Shown: positions 27,469 to 35,912, numbered from the stretch's first letter. The stretch: DNA of 64,000 bases from an uncultured Clostridium sp. (GCA_945915475.1 CAMEFI010000005.1:1-64000), one strand, 5' to 3'. Notes: generated from the letters alone by a model not told the origin. Program-made: numbers and translations.

Positions 27469-29259
27469 ATGGCAGAGTCAATGAAGGGTTTACACAGAAC
27501 CCACAGATGTACGGAAGTCAGTAATAAGAATGTAAATGAAACCGTTACCGTGATGGGATGGGTGCAGAAGAGCCGGAATAAGGGAGGCATCATCTTTGTG
27601 GATTTAAGAGACCGTAGCGGTATTTTACAGGTTATTTTTGAAGAGGATAAATGTGGAAGTGAAAGCTTTGCAAAGGCAGAGAAGTTAAGAAGTGAATTTG
27701 TGGTTGCCATTACCGGTGAAGTTGCACTTCGTGCCGGAGGAATCAACAAGAATCTGGCAACCGGAGATATTGAGATCATTGCAAAGGATATCCGGATTCT
27801 TTCTGAGGCAGAGACACCACCATTTCCAATTGAGGAGAATTCCAAGACCAAGGAAGAGGTTCGTCTGAAATACCGTACTTTGGATCTGAGAAGACCGGAT
27901 TTACAGAGGAATTTGATTCTGCGCAGTAAAGTGGTAAGCATTATCCGGAATTTTCTTGCGGAGGAAGGATTTCTGGAGATTGAGACACCAATTCTCAACA
28001 AGTCAACGCCGGAAGGAGCAAGAGATTATCTGGTGCCAAGCCGTGTGCATCCGGGCAGCTTCTATGCGTTGCCACAGTCACCGCAGATTTTCAAGCAGCT
28101 TTTAATGGCAGCCGGATATGACCGTTATTATCAGGTGGCAAAATGTTTCCGTGATGAGGATCTGCGTGCAGACCGTCAGCCGGAGTTTACACAGATTGAT
28201 ATGGAGTTATCCTTTGTGGATATCGAAGACGTATTAGATGTCAATGAGCGTCTCCTTGCAAGGGTATTCAAGGAAGCCATAGGAGTAGAGGTTCCACTTC
28301 CGATTCAGAGAATGACCTGGGCTGAGGCGATGGAACGGTTTGGTTCCGATAAACCAGATATCCGGTTTGGCATGGAGCTTGTCAATGTCACAGAGGTAGT
28401 GAAGGATTGTGAGTTTGTTGTATTTAAGGGTGCAGTTGAAAATGGTGGTTCCGTTCGGGGCATTAATGTCAAAGGACAGGGTGCGATGCCGAGAAAGAAG
28501 ATCGATGCACTGGTTGATTTTGCCAAGGGATATGGGGCAAAAGGTCTTGCCTACATTGCCATCCAGGAGGATGGAACCGTGAAGTCTTCCTTTGCAAAGT
28601 TCATGAAAGAGGAGGAGATGGATGCCTTAGTGAAGGCAATGGATGGTCAGCCGGGAGATTTGTTATTGTTTGCGGCAGACCGGGATAAGATTGTATTTTC
28701 CGTACTTGGTGCTTTGCGTTGTGAGATGGCAGATCAGTTAGGCTTGGTAAGCAAGGATGATTACCGTTTCTTATGGGTAACGGAGTTCCCTGTATTTGAG
28801 TGGTCTGACGAGGAGAACCGTTATATGGCAATGCATCATCCATTTACCATGCCAATGGAAGAGGACCTTGACCTGTTAGATACGGATATGGGTAAGGCAA
28901 GAGCCAAGGCATATGATATTGTATTAAATGGTGTGGAGCTTGGTGGTGGTTCTGTCCGTATCCATCAGGACGACATTCAGGAGAAGATGTTCAAGCTTCT
29001 TGGAATCAGTGAGGAAGATGCACATGACCGTTTTGGCTTCCTGCTGACGGCATTTCAGTATGGTGTTCCGCCACATGCAGGACTTGCATTCGGATTAGAC
29101 CGTATGATTATGCTGATGACAGGTGCAGATTCCATCCGTGATGTCATTGCATTCCCGAAAGTGAAGGATGCAAGCTGTCTCATGAGTAACGCACCGGATA
29201 AGGTAGATGAGAAGCAGTTAGAAGAACTTTGCATTAAGGTGGAAATACCGGAAGAATAA
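27469..29259 (+). CDS. aspS: Aspartyl-tRNA synthetase (bacterial type)
   Basis: This 596-residue class II synthetase charges tRNA-Asp, and tRNA-Asn too if the organism uses the indirect Asn pathway. An N-terminal OB-fold anticodon-binding domain (about 1-105) has VMGWVQKSRNKGGIIFVDLRDRSG, seen as WVQKSRNKGG. The catalytic core has RTLDLRRPDLQRNL, motif 2 CFRDEDLRADRQPEFTQID (as FRDEDLRADRQPEF) and motif 3 GLAFGLDRM. The bacterial GAD insertion lies at about 290-410. The ribosome binding site is TAGGAGG before ATG 27469. Confidence 0.97.
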   Translation: MAESMKGLHRTHRCTEVSNKNVNETVTVMGWVQKSRNKGGIIFVDLRDRSGILQVIFEEDKCGSESFAKAEKLRSEFVVAITGEVALRAGGINKNLATGDIEIIAKDIRILSEAETPPFPIEENSKTKEEVRLKYRTLDLRRPDLQRNLILRSKVVSIIRNFLAEEGFLEIETPILNKSTPEGARDYLVPSRVHPGSFYALPQSPQIFKQLLMAAGYDRYYQVAKCFRDEDLRADRQPEFTQIDMELSFVDIEDVLDVNERLLARVFKEAIGVEVPLPIQRMTWAEAMERFGSDKPDIRFGMELVNVTEVVKDCEFVVFKGAVENGGSVRGINVKGQGAMPRKKIDALVDFAKGYGAKGLAYIAIQEDGTVKSSFAKFMKEEEMDALVKAMDGQPGDLLLFAADRDKIVFSVLGALRCEMADQLGLVSKDDYRFLWVTEFPVFEWSDEENRYMAMHHPFTMPMEEDLDLLDTDMGKARAKAYDIVLNGVELGGGSVRIHQDDIQEKMFKLLGISEEDAHDRFGFLLTAFQYGVPPHAGLAFGLDRMIMLMTGADSIRDVIAFPKVKDASCLMSNAPDKVDEKQLEELCIKVEIPEE

Positions 29260-29278
29260 AAGTATGTATTAAAAATAC

Positions 29279-29316
29279 GAAAGGGATTATCTCAGAGGAG
29301 ACAATCCCTTTCTTTA
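29279..29316 (+). terminator. Rho-independent terminator after aspS
   Basis: AAAGGGATT (29280-29288) pairs with AATCCCTTT (29303-29311), with an inner TCTC/GAGA stem and a following CTTT run. It abuts the first copy of the 29.3-30.5 kb repeat. Confidence 0.75.
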
Positions 29317-29400
29317 AATAAGGGGGAGGAGTGCTTATGCACTCGATATGAAAAGTTTATGGTTATAATATACGGGATAAATGTGTTGAAAAAGTGAATA
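29312..29400 (+). repeat. Structured intergenic repeat, copy 1
   Basis: It follows a terminator hairpin and reads CTTTAAATAAGGGGGAG, then GAGTGC-TTAT-GCACTC (a 6-bp hairpin), then GATATGAAAAGTTTATGG. Copies 2 and 3 at 30131-30480 keep the same order: hairpin, TTTAATGAGGGGGGAG, GAGT...GCACTC, ATATGAAAAGTTCTTAC. Confidence 0.65.
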
Positions 29401-29431
29401 AATAATAGAAAAATATAGAAATATCGTCCTG

Positions 29432-29501
29432 TAGCATTTTAAGAAAACCAATGTGTTTTAAAAAGCATACATTTTACGATAAAGAGTTTCGCAAATGCCT
29501 A
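29432..29501 (+). repeat. Dispersed upstream element, copy before the NUDIX gene
   Basis: TGTAGCAT, TGTGTTTTAAAAAGCATACA and GTTTCGCAAATGCCTA (29486-29501) match the copy before hisS. It ends 31 nt before the start codon. Confidence 0.65.
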
Positions 29502-29532
29502 TAGTATAACCAGGAGGAAAGGAGCTTATCGG

Positions 29533-30093
29533 ATGGAATTTAATGGTATCGAGAAAAAGGAAGAAGGAAAATATATTACCCGGTATGATATTACGTATAC
29601 GACGGCAGATCATAAAAAGAAGGTTTATGAGATGATCAGCCGGAATCATAATCTGACTACACGAGAAGAGCTTTCTCAACATCCGGCGGATTCCGTTGTT
29701 CTCATCATGCATGATGAAACGGGAGAAAAGTTATTACTTAACCGGGAATTCCGCATGGCATGCGGTGATTTTGTGTTTAATTTTCCTGCGGGGCTGATTG
29801 ACCCTGGTGAAGAATTTATGGAGAGTGCACGGCGGGAGCTGAAAGAGGAAACGGGACTTGACCTGGTGCGGATTGATGATATTCTTGGGGAAAGTTTTTC
29901 TGCCATTGGATTTTCCAACGAGAAAAATGTTTGCGTGGTTGGCGTGGCAGAGGGTGAATTTTCACCAAGCACATCCACGGTGGAAGAGATTGAGGCACGC
30001 TGGTACACGAAATCAGAGGTTCGAAACCTTCTTAAGACATCGTATTTTGCAGCTCGTACACAGAGTTATTGTTATCTGTGGAGCAAAGAATAG
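29533..30093 (+). CDS. NUDIX hydrolase, ADP-ribose pyrophosphatase-like
   Basis: This 186-residue protein has a complete Nudix box, GLIDPGEEFMESARREL followed by KEETGLDL, at about residues 95-118. The upstream strand REFRMACGDFVFNFPAG is typical of the ADP-ribose/ADP-sugar pyrophosphatase group, which recycles ADP-ribose. GGAG lies 8 nt before ATG 29533. The N-terminal 50 residues form the usual dimerisation strands. The exact substrate is not certain. Confidence 0.85.
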   Translation: MEFNGIEKKEEGKYITRYDITYTTADHKKKVYEMISRNHNLTTREELSQHPADSVVLIMHDETGEKLLLNREFRMACGDFVFNFPAGLIDPGEEFMESARRELKEETGLDLVRIDDILGESFSAIGFSNEKNVCVVGVAEGEFSPSTSTVEEIEARWYTKSEVRNLLKTSYFAARTQSYCYLWSKE

Positions 30094-30130
30094 GGAATCC
30101 GTAACAAATTCAATGGAAGACAGAAAATAA

Positions 30131-30164
30131 AAAGAAGCGGAGGCATTCACCTTCGCTTCTTTTA
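30131..30164 (+). terminator. Rho-independent terminator after the NUDIX gene
   Basis: AGAAGCGGAGG (30133-30143) pairs with CCTTCGCTTCT (30150-30160), one pair being G-T, followed by TTTT. The same stem recurs 180 bp later with that pair changed to A-T. Confidence 0.75.
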
Positions 30165-30480
30165 ATGAGGGGGGAGAATTCGAGTACAAGTTAATGCACT
30201 CATATGAAAAGTTCTTACGATACGTAGTATAGGAAAAAAGTGTGAACAAACGGTGAAGAAAATCTTTCTGTTTTGTGAAATTTTTAATCATCAGGAATCC
30301 ATATAACGTACAAGAAGCGAAGGGACAAGTCCTTCGCTTCTTTAATGAGGGGGGAGAATTCGAGTACAAGTTAATGCACTCATATGAAAAGTTCTTACAA
30401 TACATAGTATATTTAGAAACTGTGAAAAAAGCGTGTCCGAATTGTATAGGTTTTGTGAATGATTTCTTAAATTATCCTTA
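30131..30480 (+). repeat. Structured intergenic repeat, copies 2 and 3 in tandem (180-bp period)
   Basis: Copy 2 runs from 30131 to 30310 and copy 3 from 30311 to about 30480. From about 30152 to 30228 the two are nearly identical. Each has an AGAAGCG-type hairpin, TTTAATGAGGGGGGAG, GAATTCGAGT, TTAATGCACTC, ATATGAAAAGTTCTTAC and an ATAC-TAGTATA segment. The stems keep pairing despite base changes. No coding frame or known RNA family was recognised. This fills most of the 485-bp gap before sppA. Confidence 0.8.
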
Positions 30481-30516
30481 AGAAATCTGGAAATACAGTG
30501 TTTTACCATTGTTGAA

Positions 30517-30545
30517 TTGACATTTGTAACAATTTCTTCTACAAT
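30517..30545 (+). promoter_or_regulatory. Promoter for sppA
   Basis: TTGACA (30517-30522) and TACAAT (30540-30545) are spaced by 17 bp, 33 bp before the start codon. Confidence 0.8.
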
Positions 30546-30578
30546 TATTTTATTACATATATAGAAGGGATGAGAAAA

Positions 30579-31613
30579 ATGTCAAAAAAACAGACAACCG
30601 GTCTTGTAATAGCAGCTGTCATTTTTGTAGTTGCAGGTATTATTAGTGTTGTGACAAATGCGCTTTCTGCCAAATTTACAAGGGAGCAGGAGGAGAGTGT
30701 TAATTCCGGACTAGACAGTGTGATGGATATGTTCTATGGAAGCAACGAAAAAGCATTGGCGGATATGCCGATGAATCATGATTTTATTGCGGTGCTGCCG
30801 ATTGAGGGAACGATTCAGGCAAGCTCCGGTACGGATTTGTATGGTACGGACGCCGGATATAACCACGACCTGCTGATGGAATATGTGGATAAGCTTATGG
30901 ATAATGGCTACAACAAAGGAATCATTTTGCGATTGAATACACCGGGGGGAACCGTGTATGAGGCGGATGAACTTTATTTAAAGCTTGAGGAATATAAGGA
31001 GAAGACAGGGCGTCCGGTCTATGCATATATGGAAAATACCTGTGCGTCCGGTGGTGTGTATCTGGCATCTTCTGCGGATGAGCAGTATGCCAACCGGATT
31101 ACAACAACGGGTTCTATCGGTGTAATTATGACAACATATGATATGTCCGGTCTCTATGAAAAGTTAGGAATTAAGGAAGTGAATATTGTATCTGCAAAGA
31201 ATAAGGATATGGGAACCAGTAGTAAGCCGTTAAGTGCAGAACAGGAGGCAATCTACCAGTCCTTTGTGGATGAATATTACAACCGTTTTGTGGAGATCGT
31301 GGCAAAGGGCCGGAATATGTCGGTAGAACAGGTGAAGAAGTTAGCGGATGGGCGTGTCTATACAGCAACACAGGCAGAACAAAATGGTCTGATTGATGGT
31401 ATTAAAACAGAGGAAGAATTCGATGCATATGTGAAGGAGCAGACGGGAGTAAAAGAGTTCTATGAGCCAAATACAACCGGAGGCTATCTGGCGAGTCTGT
31501 TGGGCTCCATTGCGCAGACCAAAGAGAAATCTGAATCTGAGGTGCTGGTTGACTTGGTGAATCGATTAGGAAGCGGGGTGCCGATGTATTATGCAGAACC
31601 AATTGGACAATAG
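30579..31613 (+). CDS. sppA: Signal peptide peptidase SppA (S49 family)
   Basis: This 344-residue membrane serine protease degrades signal peptides left after secretion. An N-terminal membrane helix (about 8-28) anchors an outward-facing ClpP-like domain. The likely catalytic dyad is Ser157 in CASGGVYLASS and Lys209 in AKNKDMGTSS. The motifs RLNTPGGTVYEADELY and TTTGSIGVIM are family hallmarks. ATG 30579 is preferred since AGAAGGGA is 8 nt upstream; ATG 30570 overlaps that site. It is the short single-domain form as in Bacillus. The RDD gene overlaps its end by 23 bp. Confidence 0.93.
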   Translation: MSKKQTTGLVIAAVIFVVAGIISVVTNALSAKFTREQEESVNSGLDSVMDMFYGSNEKALADMPMNHDFIAVLPIEGTIQASSGTDLYGTDAGYNHDLLMEYVDKLMDNGYNKGIILRLNTPGGTVYEADELYLKLEEYKEKTGRPVYAYMENTCASGGVYLASSADEQYANRITTTGSIGVIMTTYDMSGLYEKLGIKEVNIVSAKNKDMGTSSKPLSAEQEAIYQSFVDEYYNRFVEIVAKGRNMSVEQVKKLADGRVYTATQAEQNGLIDGIKTEEEFDAYVKEQTGVKEFYEPNTTGGYLASLLGSIAQTKEKSESEVLVDLVNRLGSGVPMYYAEPIGQ

Positions 31614-32232
31614 AGTGTATGCCGGTTTTTTTGTAAGACTGGTTGCCTATGGAATTGACAGTCTGCTGGCAATGATTGCTGCGTCAATTGTAAAAATGCC
31701 CCTTTCCCTTATGGCGATGGCGGGAGTAAGCGCATTGAAGGCAAATTTCATTTTCCAGTATTCCGTATTAGATGTACTCGGATATGTGGGAGTGGCAGCA
31801 TATTTTGTACTGCTCACATATTTCACACATTCCACTCCAGGTAAGATGCTGATGCGCTTAGAGGTGGTAACGGCAAGTGGTGAGTGGACGTTTCTCAATG
31901 TACTTTATCGGGAAACGGTAGGGCGTTTCTTATCATCCCTGCTGTGTATCGGATATCTTGCGGTTATGGTGCAGGAGAAGAAACAGGGATTTCATGATAT
32001 GTTATGTGACACTTATGTTGTGTACAGGAATATGATACCGGAATCAGAGAGGAAAGACGTACAACCGGTTATGCCGGATGAATCTTCCGAAATGGTTTCG
32101 GCTTTCGAAATGACAGAGAGCCATCCGATTGATACAATGAAGACAACACAACCGGATACACCAACAGCAGGTTCTTTTGATGGGTTGAATCCGGACTCAT
32201 CGAATCTGTATAACAACGATACAACTGAATAA
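31591..32232 (+). CDS. RDD family membrane protein
   Basis: This 213-residue protein has an RDD domain at about 8-140: FFVRLVAYGIDSLLAM holds the first Arg-Asp pair, and GKMLMRLEVV and YRETVGRFLSSLL follow. Three membrane helices are predicted. The last 70 residues are acidic, Ser/Thr-rich and probably cytoplasmic and disordered. RDD proteins are proposed to act in ion or solute transport or as partners of membrane proteases; none is shown here. The overlap with sppA suggests translational coupling and a shared role in the membrane. Confidence 0.85.
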   Translation: MQNQLDNRVYAGFFVRLVAYGIDSLLAMIAASIVKMPLSLMAMAGVSALKANFIFQYSVLDVLGYVGVAAYFVLLTYFTHSTPGKMLMRLEVVTASGEWTFLNVLYRETVGRFLSSLLCIGYLAVMVQEKKQGFHDMLCDTYVVYRNMIPESERKDVQPVMPDESSEMVSAFEMTESHPIDTMKTTQPDTPTAGSFDGLNPDSSNLYNNDTTE

Positions 32233-32239
32233 ATTCGAA

Positions 32240-32297
32240 AATGCCGTCAATCCTATATAAAAAGCAATAGTGATATTTATAGGATTGGAGGCATTTT
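32240..32297 (+). terminator. Terminator-like hairpin whose 3' arm contains the next gene's ribosome binding site
   Basis: AATGCC and CAATCCTATA (32240-32257) pair with TATAGGATTGGAGGCATT (32277-32293), followed by TTTTTT... The GGAGG Shine-Dalgarno at 32287-32291 lies in the 3' arm, and GTG 32300 follows the T-run directly. Confidence 0.7.
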
Positions 32298-32299
32298 TT

Positions 32300-33049
32300 G
32301 TGACAAAAAAAGCAAAAATCAGTTTCTTGATCGTTGTCTGGAGTATTGTGGCCATCCAGATGTATGTGAATTATAAGCAGCATGTACAAATGCAGGAGGA
32401 TGCCATTTCAGCATTTTCTGTGGTGGAGGATAGCCGGATAGAAGGAAATATCCGGGGTTATGGTAAATTTGGAGAGATGGAACTATCAGCCGCAAGCAGG
32501 AAAAAAATGTTGGAAAATCTTGCGAACAAGCTTGGCATAACGGACGGGTACACATATAGTACGGGAAGGGGAGACGGCTTTCAAAAGATGGTTCTCACAA
32601 AGGAAGGGAAACACGCAAAGACAGTGATACAGATTATTAGTATGGAGCAAAAGGATGGAGAGCCGGAACAATATATTGTGACAGAGATCACCACAAAGCA
32701 GAAGGCAGAAGCGGTGGTTTCTTTGTACCGCAAGCTGCAACGGGTATATGAGGAGATAGGGGTAGAAGCAGAGGTGAGTGTTGAAATATCGGGAAGCGAA
32801 GATGGCAATCAAATGTCTGTAGAAAAAGGAAGTCTCCCGGATCAGATTTTTACCCTTGTGAGGGCAAAAAAAGTAGATGAGATTACGGAAAATGGAATTT
32901 GTACGGTCTACGGGTATACCCGGCTGGAGGATCAGTACCTCACTTTACATGGTAAGAAGGTGAATATCCAGATGGTGATGTCTTATGATGAGAAACAGGA
33001 TAAAACCTATGTAAAAATAGGAGTTCCCATTGTAAATTCGTCCTATTAA
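32300..33049 (+). CDS. YwmB/TATA-box-binding-like secreted or anchored protein
   Basis: This 249-residue protein has an N-terminal membrane helix (about 5-22). A domain follows with pattern and size like the YwmB (DUF1779) family, which has a TBP-like fold. Motifs include EGNIRGYGKFGEM, TVIQIISMEQKDG and DKTYVKIGVPIVN. YwmB-type proteins are found near cell-wall and spore genes in Firmicutes; the function is unknown. GTG 32300 is chosen by the GGAGG 8 nt upstream. Earlier frame positions to 32270 lie within the hairpin and are rejected. Confidence 0.7.
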   Translation: MTKKAKISFLIVVWSIVAIQMYVNYKQHVQMQEDAISAFSVVEDSRIEGNIRGYGKFGEMELSAASRKKMLENLANKLGITDGYTYSTGRGDGFQKMVLTKEGKHAKTVIQIISMEQKDGEPEQYIVTEITTKQKAEAVVSLYRKLQRVYEEIGVEAEVSVEISGSEDGNQMSVEKGSLPDQIFTLVRAKKVDEITENGICTVYGYTRLEDQYLTLHGKKVNIQMVMSYDEKQDKTYVKIGVPIVNSSY

Positions 33050-33177
33050 AAAATTTTTTAAAAATTTAAAAAAAAGATTATATTTTTGCCATGGTTTGGC
33101 AAGGACCCATGATAAGCTTAATTCAGAAACAATGTGATGACATTTTCACATGGAAAAGAAAGGATTAGGTGATTATT

Positions 33178-33285
33178 ATGAGAAAAATTAAGAATGCAGT
33201 GGGAGATGTTTGTGTGTATGTGGTGTGTGGAGTTTCTTTTCTGGTATTTCTAGGGGAGATTATGAACTGGATGATGTATGTATAA
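33178..33285 (+). CDS. Small hydrophobic ORF (35 aa), possible membrane peptide
   Basis: ATG 33178 is preceded by AGGTGATT. The product [20 protein letters not shown]... has one membrane-spanning stretch (about 11-33) and a basic N-terminus, the normal topology of small membrane proteins. It ends 12 bp before a strong promoter. No family is recognised, and the coding status is uncertain. Confidence 0.4.
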   Translation: MRKIKNAVGDVCVYVVCGVSFLVFLGEIMNWMMYV

Positions 33286-33297
33286 GCAAAGTGAAGG

Positions 33298-33326
33298 TTG
33301 CATTTTCGTGGAAAACTGTTTATAAT
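33298..33326 (+). promoter_or_regulatory. Strong promoter for the DUF1858 gene
   Basis: TTGCAT (33298-33303) and TATAAT (33321-33326) are spaced by 17 bp, 45 bp before the start codon. Confidence 0.75.
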
Positions 33327-33371
33327 AACCTCGTTATGGGAACACTTATGATAACAGGAGGAATTCATATT

Positions 33372-33584
33372 ATGGCACAGACAGTGAATAAAGATATGTT
33401 AATTGGTGAGATCATTACGATTGATCCGGGTAATGCTGCAATTTTGATGGCGAATGGAATGCATTGTCCAGGTTGTCCGGCTTCTCAGGCTGAGACATTA
33501 GAGGAAGCCGCACAGGTTCATGGAATGGATGTTGATGTATTGATTCACGATATCAATGAGTATTTAGCAAAGAAGGATGCGTAG
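33372..33584 (+). CDS. DUF1858 / redox-disulfide domain protein
   Basis: This 70-residue protein is a single DUF1858 domain, also called the hybrid-cluster-protein-associated redox disulfide domain. The signature is [21 protein letters not shown] with a CPGC pair, shown here as [10 protein letters not shown]. It likely works in thiol or metal-cofactor chemistry, but no partner gene (such as hcp) is nearby. ATG 33372 is preceded by AGGAGG at 33357-33362. The longer frame starting at 33210 would cross the promoter and is rejected. Confidence 0.85.
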   Translation: MAQTVNKDMLIGEIITIDPGNAAILMANGMHCPGCPASQAETLEEAAQVHGMDVDVLIHDINEYLAKKDA

Positions 33585-33632
33585 GATTTGACACAGCGAA
33601 TCCGGAGCGGATCAGAATGGTAATAAGAACAG

Positions 33633-33690
33633 GAAAGTCCCCCATGGAAGAAGTCATGTTACTTCGAATCCATGAGGGACTTTCTTGCTG
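33633..33690. terminator. Bidirectional terminator between DUF1858 gene and mecA
   Basis: GAAAGTCCC-CATGGA pairs with TCCATG-GGGACTTTC around a loop of about 21 nt, with T-rich flanks on both sides. Confidence 0.75.
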
Positions 33691-34512
33691 TTAAATGCTT
33701 GCTAATGTACGGATAGCATCATTTTTAATAATTAACTTAAAATGTTCTGAGAAGTAATATGGCATGGCATAATTCGCCTTTACCTTTGTGCCATATTCGC
33801 TTAACAGATTACATGCACGCTGATAATTCTCTATATTATCAGATTGATTATTCACAATCAGATAATAATGATTGTCAAAAGGACTCTTGTACAAAGAGTT
33901 AGAATCCTTATAAATCGGGGCAACCATGGCAGCTGCTTTGCTGATGTCGTTGATATTCTGGAAAGAGAAAATCCGGTATCCTGTCATCTGGGAACCATCT
34001 TTTTTCTTGTCTTTGTTCTTATCGGCTTTTTTCTTATTGTTGCTCTCACGGATGGCAGCAGATAAAGGAACAAAATTAGGATTCTGTCCGGATTCCGTCT
34101 GCTTCTTGACCTGTTCGATATTCTCCACAATATCGGAAATGGTTTCCAACAAAGATTCCGCACTGGAGGATACAAAGTTATCATTGTCCTCGTCATTGTC
34201 GTCATCATCAATTTCAACATTCGCATATTTGGAAAAACGGGAGAAACGTGTATCTAATTCCTCCGGATCGTCTACCCTTGTTATAATCAGAATCAGACAG
34301 TCTGGAGAAACCGGAATGGCTTCAATCATAAGAGGAATGTCATTTGCCTCAAATCCTAATTCATCAGCAGCCTGTTCCATCATGTCGCGGAATAGTTCCT
34401 TGGCCTTTTCAGTACCATAGGCTAATTCGTTAAGCATAAGCTCTCTGTCTGCTAAATCTTCTTTATTCAGTGTGCAGCGAATCTGATTCTCGCTTAGTCG
34501 TTCTAACTTCAT
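33691..34512 (-). CDS. mecA: Adaptor protein MecA
   Basis: This 273-residue protein has the MecA layout: an N-terminal domain (about 1-85; MKLERLSENQIRCTLNKEDL), an acidic Asp/Asn-rich linker (DDDDNDEDNDN, about 118-128) and Lys-rich stretch, and a C-terminal domain (about 180-273; FSSFQN-like YRIFSFQNINDISKA) that binds ClpC. MecA brings substrates to ClpCP and restrains competence in Bacillus. ATG at 34512 has AAAAGGAG 8 nt upstream. A longer frame to 34551 would include its own promoter region. Confidence 0.9.
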   Translation of the reverse strand: MKLERLSENQIRCTLNKEDLADRELMLNELAYGTEKAKELFRDMMEQAADELGFEANDIPLMIEAIPVSPDCLILIITRVDDPEELDTRFSRFSKYANVEIDDDDNDEDNDNFVSSSAESLLETISDIVENIEQVKKQTESGQNPNFVPLSAAIRESNNKKKADKNKDKKKDGSQMTGYRIFSFQNINDISKAAAMVAPIYKDSNSLYKSPFDNHYYLIVNNQSDNIENYQRACNLLSEYGTKVKANYAMPYYFSEHFKLIIKNDAIRTLASI

Positions 34513-34541
34513 AGAATCATCTCCTTTTATAAGTGACCTAA

Positions 34542-34570
34542 ACAATAACACATTTTCAATTAAATTGCAA
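34542..34570 (-). promoter_or_regulatory. Promoter for mecA
   Basis: On the minus strand TTGCAA (34565-34570) and TATTGT (34542-34547) are spaced by 17 bp. Confidence 0.55.
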
Positions 34571-35086
34571 CTTGCTTATAATTTAGTATAGCATATTCTA
34601 AGTAAAAAATGATTAGATATATATGGATTTCTTTGAAAAATTGCTTTTATCTAAGTGTAACACAAATTGTTTACAAGTAAAGAGGATATCGCTTAATTCA
34701 TAAAAAAAACATATTTATGAATCAAAAAATATAATTATTATAATTTAGTCATAAATGGTACGCAATTGATCATAAAAGAGTTTGTTTTGAACATTGAAAG
34801 TCATAATTTCATTTAGTATAGTTTATGTAGAGTTTTTGAGTAGGGTTCATATAACATAACGGATCCGGGAACGCTATTCCTTAGAATTCTAATAAGATTC
34901 ATGAAACAGGCTCCATGTTATACATCACATATGCACCATTTGGAGTCGCGAAGGGGGGAGATTACCTAGAAGAACAAAAGGATTGCATGTACGCTGAATC
35001 AATAGGAAAATCACGGGTGTGACATATCATACATATAAGATACAGTACAATGCATATTTATATAATTTAATAATCGAAATGCGAAA
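34571..35086. other. AT-rich intergenic region, no gene seen
   Basis: About 500 bp between mecA and the amidase gene. It is rich in A/T and has several short palindromes such as TCATAAATATGA-like arms near 34699-34724. No reading frame with a ribosome binding site, no RNA family and no clear repeat was recognised. Confidence 0.5.
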
Positions 35087-35124
35087 TAAAAAGGATTACG
35101 GGCTGCTCTTGTTGCGGAGCAGCC
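35087..35124 (-). terminator. Terminator of the amidase gene (minus strand)
   Basis: GGCTGCTC and GAGCAGCC (35101-35124) form an 8-bp stem. On the minus strand it is followed by CGTAATCCTTTTTATTT. Confidence 0.8.
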
Positions 35125-35129
35125 TGGTT

Positions 35130-35804
35130 TCATCTGAGGAAACGACAGGTTCCAAGGGCAATGGTATAGGCAATTTCTTTTTGATAATTGGAATCTGTGA
35201 GACGGGCGGCTTCTTCCGGATTGGAGAGGAACCCACATTCCACCAGAATAGAAGGAACGGGACTGTTTTTTAATATATAATAGGAGTCGGTTGACTTGAT
35301 CTGACGGGTATTGTCCGAATCCATGGCGAGAAGGGCTTCCTGAACGGATTGAGCGAATTCTTTATCTGCCGCTCTCCCTTCATAATAGAACGTCTGGGCA
35401 CCATGTTGAAGGGTATCCGGATAACTGTTTTGGTGAATACTAATGAGACAGGTTGCGTTGTGTTCCTGTATGAACTGGATTCGATGAGACAGGTCGGATT
35501 TCTTTTTGTTGGAAACAGATTCATCATATAACCCACAATCGGTTTCCCTTGTCATATATACGGTGTAATCCTGTGCAATCAGATAGTCCTTTAGATAGCG
35601 GGCAATCGCAAGATTGACCTCTTTCTCTTTTATGCCATTGGTACTTACTTTTCCGGGATCGGAACCGCCGTGACCCACATCGATCACAATAATTGTTTTG
35701 TTCCGGTGCAGTGAGATTACCTGCTTGGAAAGATTACGGAAAAACGGAATAAAAGCAATCAGAAAAAGAAAAATACAACTATATAGAAACAGATATTTCT
35801 TCAT
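35130..35804 (-). CDS. cwlD: N-acetylmuramoyl-L-alanine amidase, CwlD-like
   Basis: This 224-residue protein is an Amidase_3 zinc enzyme with one N-terminal membrane helix or uncleaved signal (about 4-22). The zinc and catalytic residues lie in VIDVGHGGSDPG (His), KEVNLAIA (Glu), ISIHQN (His) and LVECGFLSN (Glu). The size fits CwlD, which with PdaA makes muramic delta-lactam in spore cortex. The assignment to cortex rather than vegetative wall is inference from size and the sporulating lineage. It is divergent from the sua5 gene. Confidence 0.85.
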   Translation of the reverse strand: MKKYLFLYSCIFLFLIAFIPFFRNLSKQVISLHRNKTIIVIDVGHGGSDPGKVSTNGIKEKEVNLAIARYLKDYLIAQDYTVYMTRETDCGLYDESVSNKKKSDLSHRIQFIQEHNATCLISIHQNSYPDTLQHGAQTFYYEGRAADKEFAQSVQEALLAMDSDNTRQIKSTDSYYILKNSPVPSILVECGFLSNPEEAARLTDSNYQKEIAYTIALGTCRFLR

Positions 35805-35883
35805 TGTGAAAGTTCCTTTCGTTATGAAACGGAGCTTTGTTGTTTTAAATGTATGAGAAAATGTAGTCTTCTATGCGGAAATC

Positions 35884-35912
35884 TTGCGAAGAATGGGAAA
35901 GTAATATATAAT
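35884..35912 (+). promoter_or_regulatory. Promoter for sua5/tsaC
   Basis: TTGCGA (35884-35889) and TATAAT (35907-35912) are spaced by 17 bp. Transcription would start near 35919, which rules out the upstream ATG at 35853 as the start of the next gene. Confidence 0.75.

Noticed and set aside
33210-33371. N-terminal extension of the DUF1858 protein
   Set aside because: It would span a strong promoter and lacks a ribosome binding site; the domain starts at 33372 behind AGGAGG.
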